A stretch of 64,000 nucleotides of DNA from JAAEPI01 sp965212145 (GTDB lineage: Bacteria > Bacteroidota > Bacteroidia > Cytophagales > Cyclobacteriaceae), in NCBI GenBank assembly GCA_965212145.1, contig CBDBUY010000009.1, forward strand, positions 930,001-994,000, written 5' to 3'. Positions 34,445 through 43,278 of the stretch are shown here, in pieces. How positions within the stretch are numbered: the stretch's first letter is position 1; each line of letters opens with the position of its first letter. A program made the translations under genes and the position numbers. The notes below the pieces were generated by a model. The model worked only from the letters and a program-made list of their open reading frames with translations. It did not search any database and was not told where the DNA came from.

Positions 34445-34469
34445 GATGTTGTTTTAGCTGATAGTAAAT

Positions 34470-35717
34470 TTAAGAATTTTGTTCCACACCCTCTCGGCTT
34501 TCTGTTTTCTCGAAAACTTCACGATTCATTCCGTATTTTATTAATCCCAACGACATCAATACACTCGTAATGATAATTACGTACAGTAGTATTCCTTCAC
34601 TGAAACTCTCATTTACATACTCCTCAGGTATGCTGTAAAAAAGCAACAACGTTATTAATCCTCTTGGAGCAATTAAAGTGGCCAGTTTTACATTTTCTGA
34701 TTTCACTATGAAAAAGAGTAAAAGACCTCTGGCTGCATAAATCACGGCAATAATGATTCCGCTGATAAGAGCTAAACGTAGATCGAAGAGCGTGGCAATG
34801 GCTACTGAGAATCCGAAAATGAAAAAGAAAAATGTCCTGACCACAAACGCCGTTTCCATTGTAATCAAATGAAAAGTTTCATAGATATCTCGCAGCACTT
34901 TCTTATTCAGGAGGATTTTCAGAGGTCCTGCGAAAAAGAGTTTCGGATTACTCAAGATCAAACCGAAAATTAGAATAATGATTAATGATGACAGGTGCAT
35001 CATTTTTCCAAGGCTGTAAAGAAGAAGCAATACGGATATCATCAGAAACAACTTAACCTTTGTTTCCAGGTTTTGAAATAGATATATCAGGGCATAAGAC
35101 AGAAGTACCGAAATAAAAACAGTTAAAACCAAGCTTGCTAGAAAATCCCCGACCGCTACTGCATTACTTGATGGAGCAGCTAGCTCTATTAGAAAATAGA
35201 ACATCATTATTCCCAGAATGTCGGAAAACGTACTGTCATAAATATGGAATTCTTTTGCTTCACCTCTGAGGTTAGCCACGGAAGGAATTACAATAGCACT
35301 ACTTAGTATTCCCAGAGGAGTAGCATAGATCAATGCCTGCATAAAGTCCATTCCATTAATTGTTAGGAAGATTATCCCAGCAATTCCAAAACTCGAAAGA
35401 ACCAGAACGGTCAGGCCGCTCAAGAAAGCCTGTCCAATCAATGGCAGCTTTTCCCTAGTGATTTTTAAGTCAAGAGCAGCTTCCAGGACTATCATAATTA
35501 ATCCTAGAGTTCCAAGTAGTGGGATAAGCTTAATGTCATCGATTGTACTAAGGATTTTACCAGGTCCAAGACTTGTGAGAGCCAATGCCTCTCTGGTGAC
35601 AATCCCCGCAAGAATCAATAACAAGACCGAAGGAATATTGGTCACCTCCGATAATCGGCCGAATAGATAAGATAAGATGATGATGATCGACCCTGCTATA
35701 AGGATGTAATATTCCAT
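34470..35717 (-). CDS. Cation:proton antiporter (CPA family)
   Basis: A 415-residue inner-membrane protein with about 12-13 helices. The N-terminal helices (SYLFGRLSEVTNIPSVLLLILAG) are typical of CPA1/CPA2 antiporters. The exchange site is probably Asp161/Asp167 in YDSTFSDILGI, in place of the usual ND or DD pair. ATLIAPRGLITLLLF is near the C-terminus. Na+ or K+ exchange for H+ is inferred from family; the ion is unknown. No TrkA-N domain follows. Confidence 0.82.
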   Translation of the reverse strand: MEYYILIAGSIIIILSYLFGRLSEVTNIPSVLLLILAGIVTREALALTSLGPGKILSTIDDIKLIPLLGTLGLIMIVLEAALDLKITREKLPLIGQAFLSGLTVLVLSSFGIAGIIFLTINGMDFMQALIYATPLGILSSAIVIPSVANLRGEAKEFHIYDSTFSDILGIMMFYFLIELAAPSSNAVAVGDFLASLVLTVFISVLLSYALIYLFQNLETKVKLFLMISVLLLLYSLGKMMHLSSLIIILIFGLILSNPKLFFAGPLKILLNKKVLRDIYETFHLITMETAFVVRTFFFFIFGFSVAIATLFDLRLALISGIIIAVIYAARGLLLFFIVKSENVKLATLIAPRGLITLLLFYSIPEEYVNESFSEGILLYVIIITSVLMSLGLIKYGMNREVFEKTESREGVEQNS

Positions 35718-35783
35718 GTCCTTTGGTTAGTTTCGCCTAAAATAGACGATTTTGATTTGCTGAAATATCACTTCTGATAAATA

Positions 35784-37325
35784 ATGGATAGACGTCATTT
35801 TGTTAAGAAAATTGGATTGAGCTCTTTGTCCCTGGGAACCGTCACATTCTTAGTGCAGGGGTGTTCGTCTGGTTCCAGTTCATCTGCTTCATCTAGTGGT
35901 ATTGTTTCGTTTCCAAGACAAGAGGATCAACTGATTCTCGGAGAGGGTCTGGAGTACGAAATGCTCATTAAGGAACTTGATCCCATCAACGATCAGATGG
36001 GTTTTGGGGCAGATAATGCCGGAATCGTCTTCTTGCCAGAGTCTTCAGACGAGGGTTATTTATGGATAAATCATGAAACGGTAAACCCCGTGCTGGCTTC
36101 TGGATTTGATGAAACAAAGGCAAGACACAGGGACATGATTCTGACCGAAATGTACCGGGTCGGAGGGACAATTCTGAAAATTAGAAAGGAATCTGGGAAA
36201 TGGATTCCGGTCAGAGATGACATAGATAATTACCGTGTGACCGGGGCAAGCAAGGTGCCATTGAACTCGGATAAACCAATTGAAGGGTTTAATTCAGTGG
36301 TTGGTACTGTCGCTAACAGAGGAGCTTGTAAGACTCCTTGGGGAACCATTATATCGGGCGAACGAAACTATTCGGAATTTTACGGTGAATACGATTTTGA
36401 AACCGACCAGCGAAGTGCCGGCGAATTGGAATGGCAAAGCTTTTACCCGAAGCATCATCCGCATCACTATGGTTGGATAATAGAAGTGGATCCGAGCACC
36501 GGAAGCGCAAGAAAACATATTGGGATGGGGCGCATGTTTCACGGAGATGTGGCAATGAAGGAGCTAGCTGATGGTAAGGTGGCTGTTTACACAACAGACG
36601 ACCGTTCTGAGGGCTGCCTTTATAAATATGTTGCCACCTCCGAAGATTTTGGAGCGGGTCGGTTATTTGTTGCCAATTTTGATGACGACACATGGGAGCT
36701 ATTAGAATTCTCCAGACCCGAACTGGCAGAAATTTTCACCGATCAAACTGAGCTCCTGATCAGAACTGGGAAGGGGGCTTCACTGGTGGGCGGCACTGCA
36801 TTAGACAGTCCGTCTGGTTTGGCCATTGATCCGGATTCAGGTGACTTGATCCTTACCTTAAGAGGGATAAAAAGCAAAGGCGCTATTCTAAGGGTAAAGG
36901 AACCGGGTGAGGATCGAGTAGCAATGGAAGAAATTGTTAAAGGAGGCAATGATGAGGGATTTGCTCATCCAACAGCTAGTGCCGTAGGGCCAGACAGAAG
37001 ATTCTGGTTTGCTTCCTCAATTTCTCCGAAAAATATTGGCAAGGGTGATTATGAAGGATTGGGAAATAATGGCCTTTTTGTGATGGATCTTTCTAATCCA
37101 GACAGCCCAGCTCAGATGGCTAGTGCACCTATTGATGGAGAATTTGGCGGTCTTCATTTCTCTCCTGATGGCCAAACTCTTTTCTTGAGTGTACAGCACC
37201 CTGGAGCAAGAACTCAGACCCTAAAAGAATTAACATCCAATTGGCCGGGAGGGGGAACTACAGTGCCACTTTCCGCTGTTGTTTCGGTATCGGGTCCTGC
37301 ATTAAATTCAAAAATTTCGACATGA
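35784..37325 (+). CDS. PhoX-family (DUF839) phosphatase, Tat-type lipoprotein
   Basis: A 513-residue protein with an N-terminal RRHFVKK twin-arginine motif and a lipobox LVQGC (Cys near 27), followed by a Ser-rich linker. The body matches PhoX/DUF839: NRGACKTPWGTIISGERNY, YGWIIEVDP, HGDVAMKELADGKVAVYTTDD and DSPSGLAIDPDSGDLILTL. Known PhoX enzymes are Ca/Fe-dependent alkaline phosphatases in a beta-propeller. Folded export by Tat would fit cofactor loading in the cytoplasm. Its last codon overlaps msrA by four bases. Substrate is inferred. Confidence 0.82.
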   Translation: MDRRHFVKKIGLSSLSLGTVTFLVQGCSSGSSSSASSSGIVSFPRQEDQLILGEGLEYEMLIKELDPINDQMGFGADNAGIVFLPESSDEGYLWINHETVNPVLASGFDETKARHRDMILTEMYRVGGTILKIRKESGKWIPVRDDIDNYRVTGASKVPLNSDKPIEGFNSVVGTVANRGACKTPWGTIISGERNYSEFYGEYDFETDQRSAGELEWQSFYPKHHPHHYGWIIEVDPSTGSARKHIGMGRMFHGDVAMKELADGKVAVYTTDDRSEGCLYKYVATSEDFGAGRLFVANFDDDTWELLEFSRPELAEIFTDQTELLIRTGKGASLVGGTALDSPSGLAIDPDSGDLILTLRGIKSKGAILRVKEPGEDRVAMEEIVKGGNDEGFAHPTASAVGPDRRFWFASSISPKNIGKGDYEGLGNNGLFVMDLSNPDSPAQMASAPIDGEFGGLHFSPDGQTLFLSVQHPGARTQTLKELTSNWPGGGTTVPLSAVVSVSGPALNSKIST

Positions 37326-37852
37326 TTCAAACTGCAACTTTCGGAAATGGATGTTTCTGGTGCACAGAAGCAATCTTCACCAGACTCAATGGAGTAAAAT
37401 CTGTGAAGTCTGGTTATAGCGGTGGGCACACAGTGAACCCAACGTACAAGGAAGTATGCTCAGAATCTACTGGTCATGCCGAGGTAGTCCAAATTGATTT
37501 TGACGATTCAGTGATTTCGTTTGCAGAGATACTCGAGGTTTTCTGGAATACTCACGACCCAACGACTCTAAATCGACAGGGAAATGATACGGGCACCCAA
37601 TACCGCTCAGTTATCTTTTATCATGATGAATCGCAGCGCAAGGAGGCTGTTACATATAAAGAACAGTTGACCAGTGAAAGAGTTTGGAAGGATCCAATTG
37701 TTACGGAGATTACGCCCTTTGAGAAATTCTATCCAGCAGAGGACTATCATGACAACTATCTGGCTTCACACGGAAATGAGCCTTATTGCGCGTTTGTTGT
37801 CCGACCTAAGGTTAGCAAGTTCGAAAAGAAGTTTGCGGATAAACTTGCTTAA
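37322..37852 (+). CDS. msrA: Peptide-methionine (S)-S-oxide reductase, cytoplasmic
   Basis: A 176-residue MsrA that repairs S-form methionine sulfoxide. The catalytic Cys11 lies in GNGCFWCTEA, with Cys14 next to it. The family motifs GYSGGHTVNPTYKEVCSESTGHAE and TQYRSVIFYHDE are complete. I use the ATG at 37322, which overlaps the phosphatase stop (ATGA). The frame extends upstream into the phosphatase gene and is not real there. It has no signal peptide. A second MsrA, a lipoprotein, lies at 44.8 kb. Confidence 0.93.
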   Translation: MIQTATFGNGCFWCTEAIFTRLNGVKSVKSGYSGGHTVNPTYKEVCSESTGHAEVVQIDFDDSVISFAEILEVFWNTHDPTTLNRQGNDTGTQYRSVIFYHDESQRKEAVTYKEQLTSERVWKDPIVTEITPFEKFYPAEDYHDNYLASHGNEPYCAFVVRPKVSKFEKKFADKLA

Positions 37853-39012
37853 ACAATAGGATGTCTTTCAAACGGTAAAGAGCGATCAAATTGATACCGG
37901 TAAGTGGCCAAAATTCTGGCCAACTGCGCTCCGATATTCTTGGAGATGTTGTTCATTTTGGGGTTGAAATCTCCCTGCCACTGAAGCTCCAGAGTTCTGA
38001 AATTCGTGTTGGCTTTCAGCCCCCGTTCCCCTGAAACAATCATGTAATAATCGATTCCTTTTCCTTGGAACTCCGGTACCACTCCGAAAACTATTCCGAT
38101 AAAGCCAGGCCCCATTTTTGAATTCTTTAATAAAAGAAATTTCAGTTTGTGCCACCAGTCAAATTGCCCGTTCAAATGCTTGAAAACCTGATTTATATCA
38201 GGGAGATTCACCCAGATTGCAATTGGCTTGTCCTTGTGGTAAACAAACCAAACCAGATGTTCATTGATGATGGGATGCATTGATTTGAAGATGGCAATGC
38301 CCTGCTTCACACTCATTTCCTTATTACCTCCATGACCTGCCCAAGCGGCATTGTACACCTCGCAAAAAGCCTGAGCATATTTCTCTATGTCCTTCTTGTG
38401 GTAATGTTCAGTTCTGAAATCTGGATCAGCGTCGTATTTATCAAACGCCTCATAGAATTTAGGTTCCAGTTGATCTCCTTCTGACAAGGGAAGTCCCCAG
38501 CAATTTTGCTTGTAGAAAATCTCGAAACCGTAAGTTTCAAACAACTTTTGATAGTACGGTGGATTGTAGGCAATCCCATACTGCGGAGGATGAAATCCTT
38601 CAATCAATAGGCCCCAAAATTTGTCACGGTCACCTAAGTTAATAGGCCCATCCATCGCTTCAAATCCTTCAGCCTGCAACCATTCTTTGGCGGTATCAAA
38701 CAGCAAATTGGCTGCTTCCTGGTCATCAATACAATCGAAGAACCCGAATCCTCCAGGCTTCACCTTGTCCCCTTTGTTCTTATACCGCGGGTTAACGAAT
38801 GCGGCTATACGACCGATCAATTCACCTTGGTCGTTCTTAAGAATCCATCGTTGTGCTTTCCCTTTTTTTAGAAATTTGTTTTTCTTGTCATCAAATACCG
38901 CCTTGATGTCATTATCAAGTGGACGAATGTAGTTTTCAAACTGCGAGTTGATCTTGACATTTACCTTGATGAAGTCCTTGAGGGTGGACGAGTTGTCTTC
39001 TACGATTTGCAC
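37849..39012 (-). CDS. GNAT-like acyltransferase of unknown specificity
   Basis: A 387-residue protein. Residues 60-130 (RWILKNDQGELIGRIAAFVNPRY) show the first half of a GNAT-type fold; the C-terminal third (GIVFGVVPEFQGKGIDYYMI) resembles a GNAT acetyl-CoA pocket (motif A, Q/RxxGxG). At this length it may contain two GNAT domains. The natural substrate is unknown. The end overlaps msrA (convergent) by four bases. A perfect TAnnTTTG element lies 23 bases upstream. Confidence 0.65.
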   Translation of the reverse strand: MQIVEDNSSTLKDFIKVNVKINSQFENYIRPLDNDIKAVFDDKKNKFLKKGKAQRWILKNDQGELIGRIAAFVNPRYKNKGDKVKPGGFGFFDCIDDQEAANLLFDTAKEWLQAEGFEAMDGPINLGDRDKFWGLLIEGFHPPQYGIAYNPPYYQKLFETYGFEIFYKQNCWGLPLSEGDQLEPKFYEAFDKYDADPDFRTEHYHKKDIEKYAQAFCEVYNAAWAGHGGNKEMSVKQGIAIFKSMHPIINEHLVWFVYHKDKPIAIWVNLPDINQVFKHLNGQFDWWHKLKFLLLKNSKMGPGFIGIVFGVVPEFQGKGIDYYMIVSGERGLKANTNFRTLELQWQGDFNPKMNNISKNIGAQLARILATYRYQFDRSLPFERHPIV

Positions 39013-39035
39013 GTGCTAGTTCCTGTTTAGGTGTG

Positions 39036-39043
39036 CAAAAATA
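39036..39043 (-). promoter_or_regulatory. TAnnTTTG promoter of the GNAT-like gene
   Basis: Minus-strand TATTTTTG followed by CACACC, 23 bases before the ATG at 39012. Confidence 0.6.
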
Positions 39044-39070
39044 GAAGGATTTAATGTGAATGAAATGGCT

Positions 39071-39928
39071 TCACCATTTCTTATATAAGCCGATGTTCAC
39101 ACTGGCCAGATGAGCAACATTGTGTCCCGAGAATGCTCCAAACGAAGAGACATTGATTCCGGTTTTTTCGTTTAAATCTTTGGCAAATTTGAATCCCCAG
39201 GCAAAGTATTCCTGGTTATTTGGGTAAAGGCCAGTCTGATCCAGGTTAGGGGTGAGTCGATTCCCGTTTCTTAAGGATCGTTTGTAGTCGAGAACAACAG
39301 CACTCCATATTTCTCCAAGCTTCTGGCCATATTCAACAATGACTTGGTACTCATCACTGAAATCATTACCTCTCGTGGTTCCGCCTATTTCAATAAACCC
39401 ATATGTGGAAGCGTTAAACCCACGTCCTAAGTGGAAGAATGCGGAAAGTGCATTGGCGTCATATCCTGTGGCTAGGCCGGTTGATTCATCAACGGTCGAT
39501 GTATTCATCTCCAATTTAGTAGAGACTGCTCCGACCCATTTTTTGTTAAACAATTCGTACTTCAGGCCAATAGTTGCATTTGCCATGGCAAAAAGAGAAC
39601 CAGATTCCAAAGGTTCCGAAAAATCCACTTTAGACGCGTCATTAAGATCATCAGCAGTGGAAACGTACTTGAAGGGAAGAGTGGTAATCAGGGTGAGTTT
39701 ATCAGAAAGTCCGTATTCCAGATATGCCTGATAGTGTGTGTCTATGACTCCCCGATGAAGATAGATGTCTTTAGATTTTCCTTGACGATGGAATAGTCGA
39801 TTGTACATGCCGATTGGCAAGGTGGTTTGTAGCTGAAAATAGCCCTTCTTCTTTCCTAGCACCCATGGACCTCCGGCTTTTGCTTGGAATGACACGAGTA
39901 TCAGAATTACCACGCTCAGAAATTTCAT
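39071..39928 (-). CDS. Outer-membrane beta-barrel protein, unknown function
   Basis: A 285-residue protein from the ATG at 39928, with a signal peptide ending in SFQAKA. A barrel pattern follows: GYFQLQTTLPIGMYN, AYLEYGLSDKLTLITTLPF, ATIGLKYELFNKKWVGAVSTKLEM and a final strand ending LYKKW. The 'symmetric strand' pattern resembles phenol-degradation MetA-type or transporter-like barrels. An upstream frame start would lie inside the rplT terminator, so I reject it. Substrate unknown. Confidence 0.65.
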   Translation of the reverse strand: MKFLSVVILILVSFQAKAGGPWVLGKKKGYFQLQTTLPIGMYNRLFHRQGKSKDIYLHRGVIDTHYQAYLEYGLSDKLTLITTLPFKYVSTADDLNDASKVDFSEPLESGSLFAMANATIGLKYELFNKKWVGAVSTKLEMNTSTVDESTGLATGYDANALSAFFHLGRGFNASTYGFIEIGGTTRGNDFSDEYQVIVEYGQKLGEIWSAVVLDYKRSLRNGNRLTPNLDQTGLYPNNQEYFAWGFKFAKDLNEKTGINVSSFGAFSGHNVAHLASVNIGLYKKW

Positions 39929-39995
39929 ACTAGTAATTAACGTGGATTTTGAATGACTGGGTAACGGAAAGAATGTGATTGTCAGCAGGAAGGCA

Positions 39996-40023
39996 TAAAA
40001 AAACCCCGACATGTCGGGGTTCT
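39996..40023 (-). terminator. Intrinsic terminator of the infC-rpmI-rplT operon
   Basis: AACCCCGACATGTCGGGGTT (40002-40021), an almost perfect palindrome, followed on the minus strand by a run of T (A at 39997-40001 on the plus strand). It lies 20 bases after rplT. Confidence 0.88.
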
Positions 40024-40043
40024 TAATTTCTAGAGGTGAATAA

Positions 40044-40385
40044 TTATTTCACCTTATCTACGATTGCTTTGAAAGCAGCTGGTTCATTCATTGCCAAGTC
40101 AGCCAAAACCTTTCGGTTGATTTCAATTCCTGACTGAGTAAGCTTGCCCATGAACTGAGAGTAGGAGAGACCGTGCTCTCTTGCTCCTGCATTGATCCTT
40201 TGGATCCAAAGCGCTCTGAATTCTCTTTTCTTAACTTTTCTGTCTCGGTAAGCATACTGCTGACCTTTTTCGACGGCATTCTTAGCTACCGTCCATACGT
40301 TTTTTCTTCTACCAAAGTATCCTTTGGCTTGCTTCATCACCTTCTTACGGCGAGCTCTTGAAGCTACATGATTTACTGATCTCAT
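40044..40385 (-). CDS. rplT: 50S ribosomal protein L20
   Basis: A 113-residue L20, which binds 23S rRNA and is needed for early large-subunit assembly. It has RSVNHVASRARRKKVMKQAKGY at the N-terminus and VKKREFRALWIQRINAG in the middle. It is the third gene of infC-rpmI-rplT. In E. coli and Bacillus L20 represses its operon by binding the leader; a hairpin in the rpmI-rplT gap here could have that role. Confidence 0.97.
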   Translation of the reverse strand: MRSVNHVASRARRKKVMKQAKGYFGRRKNVWTVAKNAVEKGQQYAYRDRKVKKREFRALWIQRINAGAREHGLSYSQFMGKLTQSGIEINRKVLADLAMNEPAAFKAIVDKVK

Positions 40386-40405
40386 TTTTTGATTCTAGTT
40401 TTTGA

Positions 40406-40449
40406 CGATTGGCGCCTCCATTTTTCAGGAAAACTTCAGCCAATAATCG
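40406..40449 (-). promoter_or_regulatory. Candidate structured leader upstream of rplT
   Basis: In the 85-base rpmI-rplT gap, CGATTATTGGC pairs with GCCAATCG (outer stem, with bulge), enclosing a smaller TTTC/GAAA stem. It is not followed by a T tract, so it is not a terminator. An L20 binding site is a guess from known L20 autoregulation. Confidence 0.35.
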
Positions 40450-40470
40450 GGTTAAACATTTGGAACCTAA

Positions 40471-40668
40471 TTACTTCATTCGGAGCATTAGCTTGACGTT
40501 GTTCGTGTCAGCGTCGCTGACAAGCGTCCAATGCGTAAGGGCACGTTTTTGCTTCGTTTCCTTCTTCGTCAAGATGTGACTCTTAAAAGCATGTTTCCGT
40601 TTGATTTTCCCGGTTCCGGTCACCTTGAATCTTTTCTTGGCACTGGAATTGGTTTTTACTTTCGGCAT
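40471..40668 (-). CDS. rpmI: 50S ribosomal protein L35
   Basis: A 65-residue basic L35: PKVKTNSSAKKRFKVTGTGK followed by KRKHAFKSHILTKK. It lies 25 bases after infC and 85 bases before rplT, the usual IF3-L35-L20 operon. Confidence 0.97.
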   Translation of the reverse strand: MPKVKTNSSAKKRFKVTGTGKIKRKHAFKSHILTKKETKQKRALTHWTLVSDADTNNVKLMLRMK

Positions 40669-40693
40669 TACTTTATAATTAAACTTTACTTGA

Positions 40694-41254
40694 TTACTTC
40701 TTTTGTTGTTTTGGAGCTACGAACAAAAACATCCGCTTTCCTTCTAGCTTAGGCAGCTGTTCGATCTTTCCATAATCTTCGAGTGCCTGAGCGAATTTCA
40801 GAAGCAAAATTTCCCCTCTGTCCTTAAACACGATCGAGCGTCCTGCAAAATGCACGTAGGCTTTCACTTTTGCTCCGTCCTCCAAAAACTTGATGGCATG
40901 CTTCAACTTAAAGTCGAAATCATGGTCATCGGTATTAGGGCCAAACCGGATTTCCTTAATGACGGTCTTCTGCGCCTTGGCCTTAATTTCCTTCTGCTTC
41001 TTCTTTTGTTCGTACTTGAACTTAGAGTAGTCGATGATCTTGCAGACAGGAGGGTCAGCATTCGGTGAAATCTCCACCAAATCGAGGCTTTGTTCCTGAG
41101 CCATCTTTATCGCTTGCATCGTTGGGTAGACGTCTACTTTAACATTTTCTCCGACTACCCGCACGCGGCTAGCGTTAATTTTCTCGTTTACCTTGTAAGG
41201 CTCCTCCTGACGAATACGTCCTTGGGGGCGACCTCTTCTTCTGATTTTAGCGAT
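40694..41254 (-). CDS. infC: Translation initiation factor IF-3 with probable ATC start
   Basis: IF-3 binds the 30S subunit and rejects wrong start codons. The 186-residue reading covers the N-domain (QEEPYKVNEKINASRVRVVG), the linker and the C-domain (KEIRFGPNTDDHDFDFKLKH). No ATG occurs between the in-frame TAA at 41261 and a Met deep in the N-domain, yet the sequence AKIRRRGRPQGRIRQEEPYK is in family style, so it is coding. The codon just before it is ATC (41252-41254), the third codon after the stop. I take it as the start, like the AUU of E. coli infC. A GTG at 41164 is possible but would cut off the N-domain. Confidence 0.88.
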   Translation of the reverse strand: MAKIRRRGRPQGRIRQEEPYKVNEKINASRVRVVGENVKVDVYPTMQAIKMAQEQSLDLVEISPNADPPVCKIIDYSKFKYEQKKKQKEIKAKAQKTVIKEIRFGPNTDDHDFDFKLKHAIKFLEDGAKVKAYVHFAGRSIVFKDRGEILLLKFAQALEDYGKIEQLPKLEGKRMFLFVAPKQQKK

Positions 41255-41298
41255 ACTACTTTATATGTTTAGTTGAACAAAAATTCCAAAACAGGCTG

Positions 41299-41306
41299 CA
41301 AAATTA
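41299..41306 (-). promoter_or_regulatory. TAnnTTTG promoter in the thrS-infC gap
   Basis: Minus-strand TAATTTTG followed by CAGCC, 44 bases before the infC start, in a 73-base gap. It would give infC a start of transcription separate from thrS. Confidence 0.55.
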
Positions 41307-41327
41307 GCCAAAATATTCACTAATGAC

Positions 41328-43274
41328 CTATTCGGCTATTAATTCTTCTACTCTCTGCTGAAAAAACTGAACGAATTCGGTGGACGTCTTAGTTCCAACA
41401 TCCCCTTGCCCGTGCTCACGGATTGAGACAGTACCATCCGCCGCTTCTTTTTCTCCTACGATCAACATGAACGGAATCTTCTTCACCTCCGCATCCCTGA
41501 TCTTCTTCCCGATTTTTTCATCTCGTTCGTCAAGATAACCCCGGATATCTTTTTCTTGCATTTCGTCCATGACTTTCTTGGCGTAATCATGGTATTTTTC
41601 TGAAATAGGCAAGATGGCAAATTGCTCTGGAGCAAGCCACAAAGGGAAATTTCCTGCCGTATTTTCAATAAGAATCGCCACAAATCTTTCCATAGAACCA
41701 AATGGCGCCCTATGAATCATGACTGGTCTGTGCTTCTCGTTATCAGATCCCGTATATTCTAATTCAAATCTTTCAGGCAAGCTATAATCAACCTGAATAG
41801 TGCCAAGCTGCCATTTTCTTCCCAGCGCATCCTTGACCATGAAATCTAGTTTGGGACCATAAAAGGCAGCCTCACCATATTCGACTACAGTATTCAAGCC
41901 TTTTTCTTCAGCCACTTCAGCAATCTCTCTTTCCGCTCGTTCCCAGTTCACGGGATCACCGATATACTTGTCCGGATTGTCCGGGTCACGTAAAGAAATT
42001 TGCGCAGTGAATTCACCAAAACCAAGTGCCTTAAAAACATAAAGAACCAAATCGATGACTTTGGCGAATTCCGCTTTAACCTGATCGGGTCGGCAGAAGA
42101 TGTGCGCATCATCCTGAGTGAAACCACGGACCCTGGTTAGTCCGTGTAGCTCGCCGCTTTGCTCATAGCGATACACAGTACCAAATTCAGCATACCGAAT
42201 CGGAAGGTCTTTGTAAGAGCGAGGGGAAGAACTGTAAATCTCACAATGGTGTGGACAGTTCATTGGTTTGAGCAAAAATTCCTCATCCTCATTTGGAGTT
42301 TTGATGGGCTGGAAGGAATCCTCACCATACTTGGCATAGTGGCCGGAAGTGACGTACAAGTCTTTTCCTCCGATATGAGGAGATACAACCTGCTCATACC
42401 CGGCCTTCACCTGCGCTCTGCGCATAAAATTTTCCAATCGCTCTCTCAGTACCGCCCCCTTTGGCAGCCAAAGTGGAAGTCCTTTTCCAACTCGCTCTGA
42501 GAAGGTGAAAAGCTGCAATTCTTTTCCGATTTTTCGGTGATCACGTTTTTTAGCTTCCTCAAGCAATTCCAGGTGCTCTTTAAGCTCCTTTTGCTTAGGG
42601 AAAGTAATGCCGTACAGTCTTGTGAGTTGTTTTCGTTTCTCATCACCGCGCCAATATGCCCCAGCCACATTAAGGATTTTAGCGGCTTTGACAAATCCGG
42701 TGTGGGGGATATGCGGCCCTCGGCATAGGTCAGTGAAATTTCCTTGCTTGTAGAAAGTGATTGAGCCATCCTCTAGATCCGAAATCAGCTCCAATTTATA
42801 CTCATCTCCCTTTTCTTTAAAGTAGGCTTCAGCATCGGCCTTAGAAACCTCAGAGCGATCGAAAGTGTTTTTCAGACGGGCCAGTTCAAGCATCTTGTTT
42901 TCGATGGCCTGAAGGTTTTCAGCATCGAACTCTTGATCCCCGAAATCAACATCGTAATAAAATCCGGACTCAATGGGAGGGCCAATACCAAATTTCACAC
43001 CAGGGTACAGAGCTTCTAGCGCCTCGGCCATCAAGTGAGCAGATGAGTGCCACATGGTGGACTTTCCTTCATCATCATTCCAGGTTAGCAGGGCCAAATC
43101 CGCATCCTCATCGATGGGCCGTGTGGCGTCTCTTACTTCGCCATTGACTTTGGCAGCAAGAACATTCCTGGCCAAACCTTCACTGATATCCATGGCCACA
43201 TCCATGGCTGTGGCTCCTTTTTTGTATTGACGTTCACTTCCATCTGGAAGCGTGATTTTTATCTGATTGCTCAT
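41328..43274 (-). CDS. thrS: Threonyl-tRNA synthetase
   Basis: A 648-residue class II synthetase from the ATG at 43274, four bases after the upstream stop. Order: TGS domain (ITLPDGSERQYKKGATAMD), editing domain with HSSAHLMAEALE, catalytic core with motif 2 (YRYEQSGELHGLTRVRGFTQDD) and zinc ligands in MNCPHHCEIY, motif 3 (APFGSMERFVAILIE) and the anticodon-binding domain. It precedes infC as in many bacteria. A longer frame to 43352 lies in the upstream gene and is rejected. Confidence 0.96.
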   Translation of the reverse strand: MSNQIKITLPDGSERQYKKGATAMDVAMDISEGLARNVLAAKVNGEVRDATRPIDEDADLALLTWNDDEGKSTMWHSSAHLMAEALEALYPGVKFGIGPPIESGFYYDVDFGDQEFDAENLQAIENKMLELARLKNTFDRSEVSKADAEAYFKEKGDEYKLELISDLEDGSITFYKQGNFTDLCRGPHIPHTGFVKAAKILNVAGAYWRGDEKRKQLTRLYGITFPKQKELKEHLELLEEAKKRDHRKIGKELQLFTFSERVGKGLPLWLPKGAVLRERLENFMRRAQVKAGYEQVVSPHIGGKDLYVTSGHYAKYGEDSFQPIKTPNEDEEFLLKPMNCPHHCEIYSSSPRSYKDLPIRYAEFGTVYRYEQSGELHGLTRVRGFTQDDAHIFCRPDQVKAEFAKVIDLVLYVFKALGFGEFTAQISLRDPDNPDKYIGDPVNWERAEREIAEVAEEKGLNTVVEYGEAAFYGPKLDFMVKDALGRKWQLGTIQVDYSLPERFELEYTGSDNEKHRPVMIHRAPFGSMERFVAILIENTAGNFPLWLAPEQFAILPISEKYHDYAKKVMDEMQEKDIRGYLDERDEKIGKKIRDAEVKKIPFMLIVGEKEAADGTVSIREHGQGDVGTKTSTEFVQFFQQRVEELIAE

Positions 43275-43278
43275 TGAA

